From positions 2,846,760-2,859,259 of the forward strand of contig BLFN01000201.1 of NCBI GenBank assembly GCA_014634225.1: a stretch of DNA of 12,500 nt. The letters run 5' to 3'. Below, piece after piece: positions 1 through 7,479 of the stretch. Position 1 is the first letter of the stretch. Each line of letters begins with the position of its first letter. The notes under the pieces were generated by a model. It did not search any database. It had not been told where the DNA came from and was given only the letters and a program-made list of their open reading frames with translations. This DNA comes from Acropora yongei. Lineage: Eukaryota; Cnidaria; Anthozoa; Scleractinia; Acroporidae. The translations under genes and the position numbers were made by a program.

Positions 1-457
1 AGCCGTTAAGTTTCTTTACCTACAAGGAACACAGAGATATGATTCCTCCTTTGACTATCTTCAAGCCCTCAGTCTGGGATTAGATAGGAATACTCGTATT
101 CCACTCAACGTTGAAACGTTTCGCTTGGATTAAACAGGTAATATAAATAACCAAGGTATGGTGCTGAGAGTAGGTGACAGTTAATGAGAGTTGTCAACTC
201 TCGCAGTTCCAAGCCCGACAACTCTCGTGGACTCTTGGCGAATTGAGCCATTTAATGTTTCCACGATTGTTCTTTCCTTTATATGAAACCAAGGTACAAA
301 TGCGTTTTTGTGTGCTACACATATCTCTAAAGTTTTACGACAGGAGTCCTAGAAAGCTACGCTTCACAAATTTGGAATTTTCAGTTTCGCTTAAATTACT
401 GATTCTGTCCAAGTCAGTCCAAAAGAATCGAGTTGGCGTTAACACAAACAGAACGTT

Positions 458-492
458 ACGGAACAGAGGCTCTGGCTTAGCCTCTGTTCCGT
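458..492. repeat. Perfect 14-bp inverted repeat (hairpin)
   Basis: The arms ACGGAACAGAGGCT (458-471) and AGCCTCTGTTCCGT (479-492) are exact reverse complements around a 7-base loop. Such a structure can be the core of a MITE, a cruciform or the fold of a transcript. The loop repeats part of the arm composition (CTGG, CTT), which hints at origin by local inversion. No mobile-element ends or target duplication are evident, so the class is left open. Confidence 0.85.
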
Positions 493-545
493 GGCGCTGG
501 GCAAAAGGAACGCGGCTCTGGGGATGCTTGCTCTCCTGCTGTTGA

Positions 546-575
546 CCAATCAGTTGGCTGGATTTCCCGCGCCAA
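546..575. promoter_or_regulatory. CCAAT box plus E2F-like site
   Basis: A CCAAT box (546-550) is followed 12 bases later by TTTCCCGCGCCAA (563-575), which fits the E2F consensus (TTTSSCGC) and ends in a second CCAAT-like motif. In animals this pairing is typical of promoters of S-phase and DNA-repair genes. Whether it drives a gene here is unknown: no first exon is recognisable on either side. A similar E2F-like decamer plus CCAAT boxes occurs at 5448-5690, so both may come from a dispersed repeat. Confidence 0.25.
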
Positions 576-686
576 TTCCTTTCCGCTTCGCATACTTCTG
601 TCACGAAATTCTCTGTAAATAAATATCCGCGAAATTCGCCCGCACGGACATAATTTGGTATGTTGGATAATAAATCCAAGAGGGCC

Positions 687-706
687 GTTGCAACACTTGC
701 CTTTTA
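687..706 (-). pseudogene. Broken start of duplicated RAD50 exon (c')
   Basis: The acceptor TTTCAG is followed by 20 bases matching the start of the exon at 10024-9957. Joined to the previous exon it reads S-KRQVLQ, against S-DSQVLQ in the main copy. Identity then stops abruptly near 687: the frame continues as PSWIYYPTYQ and on to a stop near 601, with no coiled-coil character. The duplicated segment therefore ends inside this exon, and copy B cannot encode the rest of RAD50 from this position. Confidence 0.7.
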
Positions 707-1157
707 CTGAAACACAAAAAAGCAAACAAAAAGGAGAAAGATTTTTTTTTCAGGGAAACCTCAAAACTGACATGCACAGGATGGAAGAATGGTGAAAACA
801 CTAGCCTACTGATTTACGTTGACTTAAGGTCTTTCCAATGAGTAGACTAGAGCACTCAAGACTTACAAACATGGGATGAAGCGAGCAAATGAACCAAACA
901 TACCCTCTGACTCTCTAATACATTATACATATCTCATTTCTTATAAATACTTATCTAACACCTTTTTTCCTATTTCAATTTTGTGTTACTTAGTCCGTTT
1001 CACCCCAACCAGCATTTTCGTGAAGAAAACAACAAATAGGCGACTCAAGAAAAGAAAGAAAGTCTACTGCGAATTACACGGACAGTTTGCGTTCACAATC
1101 AGCAGAGGTGTAGGTTCCTGTTGAAACACATATCAATGAAAATCCAACATTTCTTAC

Positions 1158-1288
1158 CTGACAAGATCCTGATGTTCACCATACTGTTTCAGTTCTTCTT
1201 TTAAAGCAGCGATTTTTGTCTCTGTGATGAGAATTTCTTCTTGGCTGCTTTTCAGTTGAATAGTGTCCTCCAGTTCGCGTGCCCTGAT
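1158..1288 (-). pseudogene. RAD50: Duplicated RAD50 coiled-coil exon (b')
   Basis: The exon has intact splice signals: acceptor CTTTCGTAG above 1288 and donor CAG|GTAAG below 1158. It is 131 bases, 43 codons plus two bases, with no stop, beginning IRARELEDTIQLKSS and ending GEHQDLV. It is a charged heptad-like coiled coil matching the exon at 10490-10620. By hand count it differs at 18 of 131 bases, affecting 15 codons, of which 10 change the residue. That ratio suggests weak constraint on at least one copy. Its partner exons are missing or truncated on both sides, so I treat it as a relic; it could still be included in some transcript as a downstream alternative exon. Confidence 0.7.
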
Positions 1289-1307
1289 CTACGAAAGTTG
1301 TATAGAG

Positions 1308-1665
1308 AATAATACACGGACGCGCCGAGATATAAAAATTCTCTTCCAGTGTTCAACTCGATATCTCACGAGACAGTTTGTGCAGCGAAAGAGTCGGATA
1401 TCGAGAGGAACACGAGAAGAGGAATTCCACATCTCTAAGCAATCATGCATTATTTTGATTATTTATTATATAAGCATCTTAATAACAAGAAAAAGTCGGC
1501 TTCATTCACATTTCAAAAGGAAAACGCCTTGCCATACATTCATGGCGCTAAATAGAGCGAGTGATGCGTCAGCAGCTGAACACACGTGAAAAATTATCGT
1601 AATTTTTCACGTATGGTGATGCGGTTTTCCTCATCGGTGGAAATCAGTTTGAAGCACTCCAGTTC
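1308..1665. mobile_element. MITE-like insertion in RAD50 copy B
   Basis: Comparison of the two duplicates shows this block only in copy B, inside the intron just upstream (minus strand) of exon b'. It is AT-rich, has no coding capacity, and holds two palindromes. One is an imperfect one in which GTGTTCAACTCGATATCTC (from about 1351) is partly mirrored by GGATATCGAGAGGAACAC (ending about 1412); the other is the perfect hairpin at 1584-1612. AATAATAC and AATAATTA at its edges could be a worn target duplication. Non-autonomous DNA elements with such internal palindromes are common in cnidarian genomes; the family assignment is inference. Confidence 0.5.
1584..1612. repeat. Perfect 13-bp inverted repeat, 3-base loop
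   Basis: ACGTGAAAAATTA (1584-1596) and TAATTTTTCACGT (1600-1612) are exact reverse complements separated by TCG. The hairpin lies near one end of the insertion specific to copy B and is probably one of its structural parts. Confidence 0.85.
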
Positions 1666-1712
1666 ATATAAAAATAATTAAATGATTGAAAGGTTTCCCG
1701 TTGGTAGGTGGC

Positions 1713-1723
1713 GGGGGGGGGGG
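1713..1723. repeat. Homopolymer of 11 G
   Basis: An uninterrupted G run lies in the duplicated intron; the matching place in copy A (about 10680-10700) has only short G runs. Its length is prone to sequencing error and polymorphism. Confidence 0.9.
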
Positions 1724-2008
1724 TAGTGACGAGCGACTGCCGAAGGGTTAACGCTCGAAGCGTCAGCTCTCTTTGCCAGGGAAATTTCACACTAATTTTA
1801 GCTGGCACTAATTAGTTCAACAACCCTGACTGACCAGTAGGCGTATTTCGGCGTATAGGTTGGCCATGTTATTTTCATCAGATTCACATTCAACAAGGCG
1901 GTCAAGGTAATGAAAGCCCACGCTATAAAATGTCTGCACTGTAGACTATCACAGCCTATACTTCTCAACTGAGCTTAGCGCTTAACTCAAAGGTACTATC
2001 GAAATTTA

Positions 2009-3718
2009 CAACACAGGTTAACAAAGACTGCGTTGCAGAAAGACTAGAATGCTCAAGTTTAGATCTGGTTTTCGAGATACATGTCTGGCTACGCACAGGC
2101 TGGGCAAACAATGACCAATCAGATTGGGTCTAATAACCACAACATCCTCCAAGTCGCGTTGGCCCATGGGATTGCTCGTAGCTATTGCAAAATCATGGCA
2201 GCAGTCAAAATTTGCATTTACTGAGCAAGATCAATACACTGAATGCATAAATCGCTGCCAAAAAATAAATTATTCTTTTATATTTGTGCCAATTAGGCTC
2301 ACTAGCTTCGTCAGTATGCGACAAATTATAAGAATTTTCACACAAAAATGAGGCTAGTCAGTCTAATTAGCATCTATTTAAAAGTATGATGATGCCGCCA
2401 TTTATGCATTCGGTGTATGGCCGTTCTATAAGAATAGATAAGACCGTATACTGATGACCCATATTCCATCACAGATCGTAACGTCTGGGCCATAGACGTT
2501 TGACGTGGAGGCAACACTTTCTTAAAGTCTTGATACGAGTAATTCATTTTCTTTCAAAGAATAAATGGAAACGCAATTAATGACGCAAATATCATAATCT
2601 AACAAGGTGAGAGGACAAAGGTAAGAATACTTCGTTTTCGTTAGTATTAGTAATAATTTTATTTCTATAATAATAATTAAAAATATTTACAAAAATTAAA
2701 GCCCCTCCAACAGGTAAGAACTATAAAATTACAAGCAATATATTTATTTGTTCACGTTACTCTTATTGGTGCTTCGATGTAAGCAGGTAAAGATAATAAC
2801 GGCAACAGCGACAGATCGTGAGCACTGTTCAAAAAGTGCGTCAAACGCTGAGCTCTTAACATTTGAGCAGCTCGACGGAAATCGCCTCTAATTAATCCAA
2901 GAGAGACTCTTCAGCAACCACATTCTCCCTCGTAATCTTTGAGTAACCGCTACGAAAGCGAAAACAACTTTAGAAGACTTCGTTATCACCAATCAACGGA
3001 AAATTAAGACTGCTTCAAAGAGCTCTTTATATAGTCCACCACGTCATGGGTCAGAGGAAAAAAAGGGCGAGGCGTGGTCCATTGGCAGGGATTCATTAAT
3101 TGGTATTAGCCTGGACAACAGAAGTTATAGAGCGGGGGTAAGGGGGAAACTCATATTGGAGCTTTTGGTTCAAACTACGTCACACGCTAGGGTAGAAAAA
3201 AAAATACCCGTGTCCGTTGCACCACAAGCCCCAAAATGCACTCTCTTTTAACGCCTGTTGTGTAGGCAAGTAGGGTGTTAGGCAACTTTTCGGGTTCAAA
3301 TTCCGCTAGGAGAATTGAGTGGATTTGTCCCCTAGAGCTTGTTTCTCAAAAGTTCCGAAACTTTTTGGGTGTATTTCGGGTGCCATCATTCCTTTCGTAT
3401 CTTCGCAGCGTCGAGGTTCTAAGCCATCAAACTTCGCTATCATCCTTTTGGTTTTTCTCACATCAAAAACATGTTAAAAGGAGAGCTTTTCAAAAGGAGC
3501 ATGTTGAAATTTGACAACCTGCTTTTTGGGCACGAAAGGTTCTCTGAACTTTCGAGAATCAGGCCCCTGAATTCAACTCCTTCATGCTTTTGCTCCGCCA
3601 AGTTTACGCGAATATATATCTTCCGGCTTGTTTCAAAGAAGAAAGGCCCTTTGAATGAGGTTATATATCGCCAAAAGCCTGACAAGTATCATCTGAAAAC
3701 TCTGGTGTCATTATTTGC
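2009..3718. other. Region between RAD50 3' end and copy B; no supported gene
   Basis: The stretch follows the RAD50 stop codon on the minus strand, so its right part should include the 3' untranslated region if the gene is transcribed. The small open frames near 2124-2351, 3275-3514 and 3458-3685 show no recognisable protein family. An AT-rich zone (2640-2760) with TTTATT, which is AATAAA on the minus strand, could supply polyadenylation signals, but it lies about 1 kb from the stop. A CCAAT motif (about 2990) and TTTATATAG (about 3026) sit at promoter-like spacing, without a coding exon to support them. The RAD50 exon expected upstream of b' (equivalent of 11472-11619) is absent. Confidence 0.5.
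3264..3306 (+). repeat. Possible tRNA-derived SINE head (A and B boxes)
   Basis: GGTTCAAATTCC (about 3294-3305) fits the RNA polymerase III B box, and its flanks CGGG and TCCG can form a short T-arm-like stem. TAGGCAAGTAGGG (about 3264-3276) loosely fits an A box at roughly the right spacing. No complete tRNA cloverleaf forms. A SINE remnant running into the following non-coding DNA is possible, but the evidence is only two short motifs. Confidence 0.2.
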
Positions 3719-3851
3719 TTATTTAAAGAACGATCTGTGCACAAAGTACCTGTCGTCCTTATTGATCCGGAAGTAGTAGTCTACAAATTCCTCGTCATTT
3801 GTAATGACTACAAGTTGAAAGTTTCTTTGTTGATGACGAATCTTAATGATT
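3719..3851 (-). pseudogene. RAD50: RAD50 terminal exon with altered H-loop
   Basis: The acceptor GGTCGTAG lies just above 3851. One base completes the serine codon split with the preceding exon, then 43 codons run to TAA at 3719. IIKIRHQQRNFQLVVIT matches the strongly conserved RAD50 strand before the H-loop. The usual ITHDE is ITNDE here, so the histidine that contacts the ATP gamma-phosphate in ABC/SMC ATPases is missing. EEFVDYYFRINKD then joins directly where RAD50 proteins carry about ten more residues (the ELLGRS-Y-V stretch), consistent with a 30-base in-frame deletion. The last 15 residues (YFVHRSFFK) do not resemble the normal tail. A bona fide but divergent paralogue is the alternative. 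Confidence 0.85.
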
Positions 3852-4197
3852 CTACGACCAAAAAAGCAAAAAAGAAAAAAATATATATAGATAAAAGAAA
3901 ATAAAGGAAGGAAAACAAAGAGCATGAAGGTATCGCATCAAACTTTAAGATGTTTGCAACGTATGGGTGGAGGCCGAACACCTAAGCAGCGACAGCTACA
4001 GACAACTGTTTGAAGCTTTGAAGTCCTTGTCAACAAGGGATGGCAGTTGAATTCCAACATCCCACGCGAACTTGTTTGGAGCTTCTTTGTCGAGGTGAGA
4101 AGAAAAACTCCTTTTAGCCTTCATGATGGCTCCTTTGGAATAGAAAAACTCCTTTAATAGAGCGGTTTCCAAACAACTGCCGGAAAATCAACACCAA

Positions 4198-5300
4198 ACG
4201 GTAAAAGGAATTGTGGTAGAGCAAGAAGAAACAAAAATTCTCCAGTTTGCTGAAAAATGCTACTGCGGTTCTTTCAGATGTAAATTCAGCGTATGATTTC
4301 TATGGGTTGCTGGAGACCGTTCGACATGTTTCTGGTTTAAAATTAGTTGCATCTACGATACTAGATATTTTACCATCAGTTCCTTATTTCAGTCGGAACT
4401 ATTAAAATGGTGGTTTCAATTTCGTGAAGAAAACGCGGAAGATAATGGTTTATGTTATGTGATTTGGAATAACCGGAACATAAGAATAAAAAATAGACCA
4501 GTGTTTAATTAACAAAGGATATTCAAGTTCTAGGATTCTGACCGAAAACGATCTTCATTGTAACGTTATCACTATGATTCTTATGAGCTATTTGGGAAAA
4601 ACATAGAAAAGTCAAACATTTTAAAACGAATTGGTCCTCGTCACTCTGTTCCGCTTAATTTGAGGAACCCAGTTTTCCACCTAGACATAACTACCTCCAA
4701 CCCATCTTTCAAAATTGGTAGTGGTGTTCTTGATGTGAACGGAAAAAATTCTAGAGATTATTACTTTCTTTTAGTGGTAAAAAAGATGCGACTTGCTACT
4801 TATGCTCAAACGCTAAAGAGAGATTTTGAATTAACCGATAACTCTTTGGAACAGGTTTTCCTATTTCCGCATTTAGTTCAACTAAACTAGTGCTTTTGAA
4901 CTATACGTCAAAGCTTTTCAGTCCATGGAGTTAAACTCTTTACCTTATGCTTACTTAAAACTGCATAAAATAGGCTTCATTTCTGCGAGCAAGCTTCGGA
5001 AACGTTGCACCATTTAATTGCTAAGTGCCAATATGCAAAATCATTTTGAATAGAATTTGAAGCCCTTTATGAGGCTTTCAGATCTCCAGATCAATCTTAG
5101 GGTGAAGGATATCGTCATTGGTATTCCAACAAAAGAATGCCCTCTACTGAATTATTTAATAATCTTAGGGAAATTACATCTGTGTGGGAATGCAAAAGGG
5201 CAAAAGAACTTCCAAATTAAATATTGAAGGGTTTCGGCAGAAAGTTAAATTACATTATGAAACAGAGAAGTATATTTGTACGAAACATAAAAAATAGAGT
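4198..5300 (+). mobile_element. Non-LTR retrotransposon (LINE) remnant, RT to C-terminus
   Basis: Translation in shifting plus-strand frames gives an ordered series of LINE ORF2 motifs. TVKGIVVEQEETKILQFAE (4198-4254) sits where the QFADD catalytic box should be. LLETVRHVSGLKL follows after a frameshift, then LLKWWFQFREENAEDN and CYVIWNNRN (about 4390-4490). GKNSRDYYFLLVVKKMRL with NSLEQVFLFPHLV follows (about 4735-4885), then a shifted HKIGFIS segment, LHHLIAKCQYAKS (about 5005-5050) and YLIILGKLHLWECKRAK (about 5150-5205). KLHYETEKYICTKHKK precedes the stop near 5297. The DD pair is replaced, and several stops and frameshifts are present, so it is dead. Motifs upstream of the RT core are absent, as expected for 5' truncation. 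It is antisense to RAD50. The clade was not determined. Confidence 0.8.
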
Positions 5301-5376
5301 ATTTTAATAATAGGTGGAAATTAATTTTAATTGCTGTTAGTTCAAAAGGCATCATTCTGCCGCATTGTGACTTCCA

Positions 5377-5391
5377 TGTGTGTGTGTGTGT
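5377..5391. repeat. (TG)n microsatellite
   Basis: Seven TG units plus one T, uninterrupted, lie in the RAD50 intron after the LINE remnant. Confidence 0.9.
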
Positions 5392-5447
5392 TTATAACCC
5401 CTTTATGTAACTGTAGTTTGGTCTTCTTAGGTCGTAAAGTATGTGTT

Positions 5448-5613
5448 GAAAGAAGCGCCATGAACCAATCAGAATTGCCAGCAATTGCCTATATCGGGTT
5501 GAGAGCGCGGGAAAAAACTGCGCGTACAAGGTGCGATTGGTTTTGGATTTGCTTGAGCAGAAACTGATACAAGATTTTTAAGCCAATCACAAAGCGTAGC
5601 AATCACAATCGCT

Positions 5614-5646
<33 letters not shown>

Positions 5647-5690
5647 TGAAATAACAAATTCACTCCATTCAAGAGGTAATCTACGATGCA
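5448..5690. repeat. Probable dispersed repeat with CCAAT boxes and E2F-like site
   Basis: The block contains CCAAT at 5465-5469, an inverted CCAAT (ATTGG) at 5536-5540, CCAAT at 5583-5587 and GCGCGGGAAA (5505-5514), the reverse complement of an E2F site. It has a higher GC core than its surroundings and no splice or coding evidence. From memory this pattern (GCGCGGGAAA, TGCGCG, GATTGGTTTTGG, CCAATCAC) recurs through coral genomes as an interspersed repeat. That recollection could not be checked here. It could bring CCAAT-factor binding sites to wherever it inserts. Confidence 0.4.
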
Positions 5691-5779
5691 TAAAGCAACT
5701 GGGCTGGTCGTAAGACGGTGGGGACAGTGTCTTTTGTGTTCAACCTGCTCTTTAATTTTACCATCAAAAATTGAAGGTA

Positions 5780-6130
5780 ATGTTTCTTAAAAAACAAAGT
5801 GACCCTATGTAGTAGGGTTGCCCTAGTTGGTAAAATAACCCTTCTCCTTTGTTGGAGACATTTCGTTTCACATTCGAGACAGAGTGCACCTATCTTGAAG
5901 CTAGGGTGCCCCTAATGATAAATGGTAGGGACAAGTTGTGTTTACATAAGGCCATTTGAAACGAATGAGTAGGGCTAGCCCCATGGTAGAGGGCCATGAA
6001 TTGGTGTTCTCAGATTACTTGGCCATAGTGCATTATTAGAACACCTAATCACAGCGCCCTGAGGCGGCAAAAATACATGTGAACGCCAGTTTTCTCTATT
6101 AACTCGGGCGGCAAGGGTGAACCTACCTAC
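5780..6130. repeat. Block rich in AGGGT/CCCTA motifs, likely degenerate repeat
   Basis: Short variants recur on both strands: GTAGGGTTGCCCTAG (about 5812), ATAACCCTTCTCC (about 5836), GCTAGGGTGCCCCTA (about 5900), GGTAGGGACAAG (about 5925) and GTAGGGCTAGCCCCAT (about 5970). TAGGGTTGCCCTA and GGGCTAGCCC are themselves near-palindromic. There is no coding signal. It resembles an old, internally repetitive element rather than unique intron DNA; no ends could be defined. Confidence 0.35.
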
Positions 6131-6189
6131 CCGGAACAACTTCTATCAAATAAACAGGCCCTACAAGCATCACAGACATTCAAACTTAC

Positions 6190-6322
6190 GACGCCAATTG
6201 GTTGTCCAGGCTCTCATTGTTGTCTTCGTCCAAATTGGTCGAAGGTTCATCGAGAGTTAGAATGGCACAGTTGAGACAGAACGTTCCGCTAAGGCTAACC
6301 TTATGATGATAGATGCTAAAAC
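6190..6322 (-). pseudogene. RAD50: RAD50 Walker B exon with one-base deletion
   Basis: After acceptor TCTCAG the exon reads VLASIIIRLALAE, continuing the helix after the ABC signature. The expected next residues TFCLNC need one more base: GCG GAA (A)CG TTC TGT. With the shift corrected, the rest reads CAILTLDEPSTNLDED, with Walker B (ILTLDE) and D-loop (STNLD) intact, and ends NNESLDNQLA plus two bases at donor GTAAGT. As written, translation runs out of frame after the deletion (near 6283) and meets a TAA within ten codons. The exon is 133 bases; 134 would keep phase with both neighbours. Either a true frameshift or an assembly error in one base. Confidence 0.85.
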
Positions 6323-6873
<551 letters not shown>

Positions 6874-7289
6874 CTAAAACCAGAAGTGAACAGTGAACTT
6901 TCGTTGGTCATTTGAACCAAACTACCATTTTACCATGGCAATTTGCAGTCCATACAAGTCAATAAGCAACTCTTCAATATTTCTCACTATCTAAGGGTCC
7001 GTAGAAAGATAGACTAAGAAATATAAATATTACACGAACCTAAACTGGCCCGACTTGGAAAATATACTTTTGCATGTGAGGGCAGTGAAAACTGGAAGGA
7101 AAAACGGTTTAGGGAGCAAAGTCTGTGTGGGTAGTTGTCCAGCCAACAGCAGCTCGGTTTTTCAACTTCTTCTTCAGGGTCCTTTCTTTCGACCGTAAAA
7201 ACGAGATAGGAAATATTCGCAAAATCAAGCATTTTGCTGGCGGTAAAATACATCACCGAACGACCTGTGCAATAAGTTACGTCACAAAC
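6874..7289 (-). other. RAD50 intron, nothing further recognised
   Basis: The donor GTTTGTGAC follows the AGG at 7290, and the acceptor TTTTAG ends just above 6873. Open frames that cross the intron (7014-7421 minus and 7125-7346 plus) are read-through or shadow frames of the exon at 7290-7369, and the intronic residues match nothing known. No repeat is evident. Confidence 0.6.
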
Positions 7290-7369
7290 CCTGTAGTTGT
7301 AAGTTCGTCGTGTTTTGGTTGCACTGCTTCCCTCCTCCTCATCTGATCGAATTTCAATTGTATCTATGT
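7290..7369 (-). CDS. RAD50: RAD50 exon, IEIRSD segment
   Basis: The exon has acceptor GTCTACAG, two bases completing a GAC codon, then 26 codons ending at AGG before donor GTTTGT. IDTIEIRSDEEEGSSATK followed by TRRTYNYR matches the conserved RAD50 segment that precedes the signature motif in the C-terminal ATPase lobe. No defects are seen. Joined exons read KGND-IDTIEIRSD upstream and YNYR-VVMIKGD downstream. Confidence 0.92.
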
Positions 7370-7377
7370 CTGTAGAC

Positions 7378-7407
7378 AAATAATAATAATAATAACAATA
7401 ACAATAC
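7378..7407. repeat. (AAT)n/(AAC)n microsatellite
   Basis: A run of TAA units passes into ACAATA units directly beside the acceptor of the exon at 7290-7369; on the gene strand it is a TTA/TTG-rich tract that extends the pyrimidine-biased region before the splice site. Confidence 0.85.
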
Positions 7408-7452
7408 AAGTGTGCTGTCATGTCAATAATAAGAAGACAAGTGTGCTGTCAT
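7406..7452. repeat. Short tandem duplication with 31-bp period
   Basis: ACAAGTGTGCTGTCAT occurs at 7406-7421 and again at 7437-7452, separated by 15 bases. It lies just before the 5' side of the LINE remnant (7480), so it could be an insertion scar or simple slippage. Confidence 0.85.
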
Positions 7453-7479
7453 AGAAATGCGAAGGGGAAGGTAGGTGGA

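Larger units (their letters stand above)
1..683. other. Left flank without a supported gene
   Basis: Open frames exist on both strands here, but none resembles a known protein and none has convincing splice signals. The stretch holds a perfect 14-bp hairpin (458-492) and a cluster of CCAAT and E2F-like sites (546-575), annotated separately. On the minus strand it follows the truncated RAD50 duplicate at 684-2008, yet I see no further RAD50 exon: the sequence after the break at 687 does not continue the RAD50 coiled coil. It may be intergenic DNA or a dispersed repeat. Confidence 0.5.
684..2008 (-). repeat. Segmental duplicate of part of RAD50 (copy B)
   Basis: This block is collinear with 10005-11058. 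Shared landmarks, copy B then copy A, are GTTGCAA.ACTTG (687 and 10005), GTAGACTAGAGCACTCAA (843 and about 10153), the coiled-coil exon (1158-1288 and 10490-10620), CCCTGACTGACCAGTAG (about 1822 and 10789) and GGTACTATCG (about 1992 and 11041). Homology fades beyond both ends. Copy B carries an extra block of about 350 bases (1308-1665). Copy A carries extra bases near 10185-10210 and 10860-10925. Intron and exon are both retained, so the duplication was at DNA level, not by retrotransposed mRNA. It lies downstream of the main copy in the same orientation. Confidence 0.85.
3852..6189 (-). other. Large RAD50 intron filled with repeats
   Basis: The intron is bounded by donor GTAAGT (at 6189) and acceptor GTAG (3852-3853); joining restores TCA and the expected LAS-IIKIR reading, which supports the boundaries. 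It holds a LINE fragment (4198-5300), a TG microsatellite, a dispersed repeat with CCAAT boxes (5448-5690) and a block rich in AGGGT and CCCTA motifs (5780-6130). The part 3852-4197 has an A-rich purine tract near the acceptor (about 3860-3920) and nothing else clear, though the LINE may start there. Confidence 0.75.

Noticed and set aside
174..545. Plus-strand open frame of 123 codons
   Set aside because: It spans the hairpin and has no recognisable family, codon bias or splice context; its length is within chance for this region.
1263..1589. Plus-strand open frame of 108 codons
   Set aside because: It crosses the edge of the duplicated RAD50 exon and the insertion specific to copy B, so it cannot be one gene.
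3290..3310. A tRNA gene
   Set aside because: Only a T-arm-like stretch is present; no acceptor stem, anticodon arm or D-arm can be formed around it.
4660..4890. Plus-strand open frame of 76 codons as a novel gene
   Set aside because: It carries LINE ORF2 motifs and is flanked by further LINE motifs in other frames.
7014..7421. Minus-strand open frame of 135 codons as a separate gene
   Set aside because: Only the part at 7290-7369 matches RAD50; the rest is read-through into introns.
7378..7452. CRISPR-like spaced repeats
   Set aside because: There are only two copies of a 16-mer beside a microsatellite, in a eukaryotic intron.
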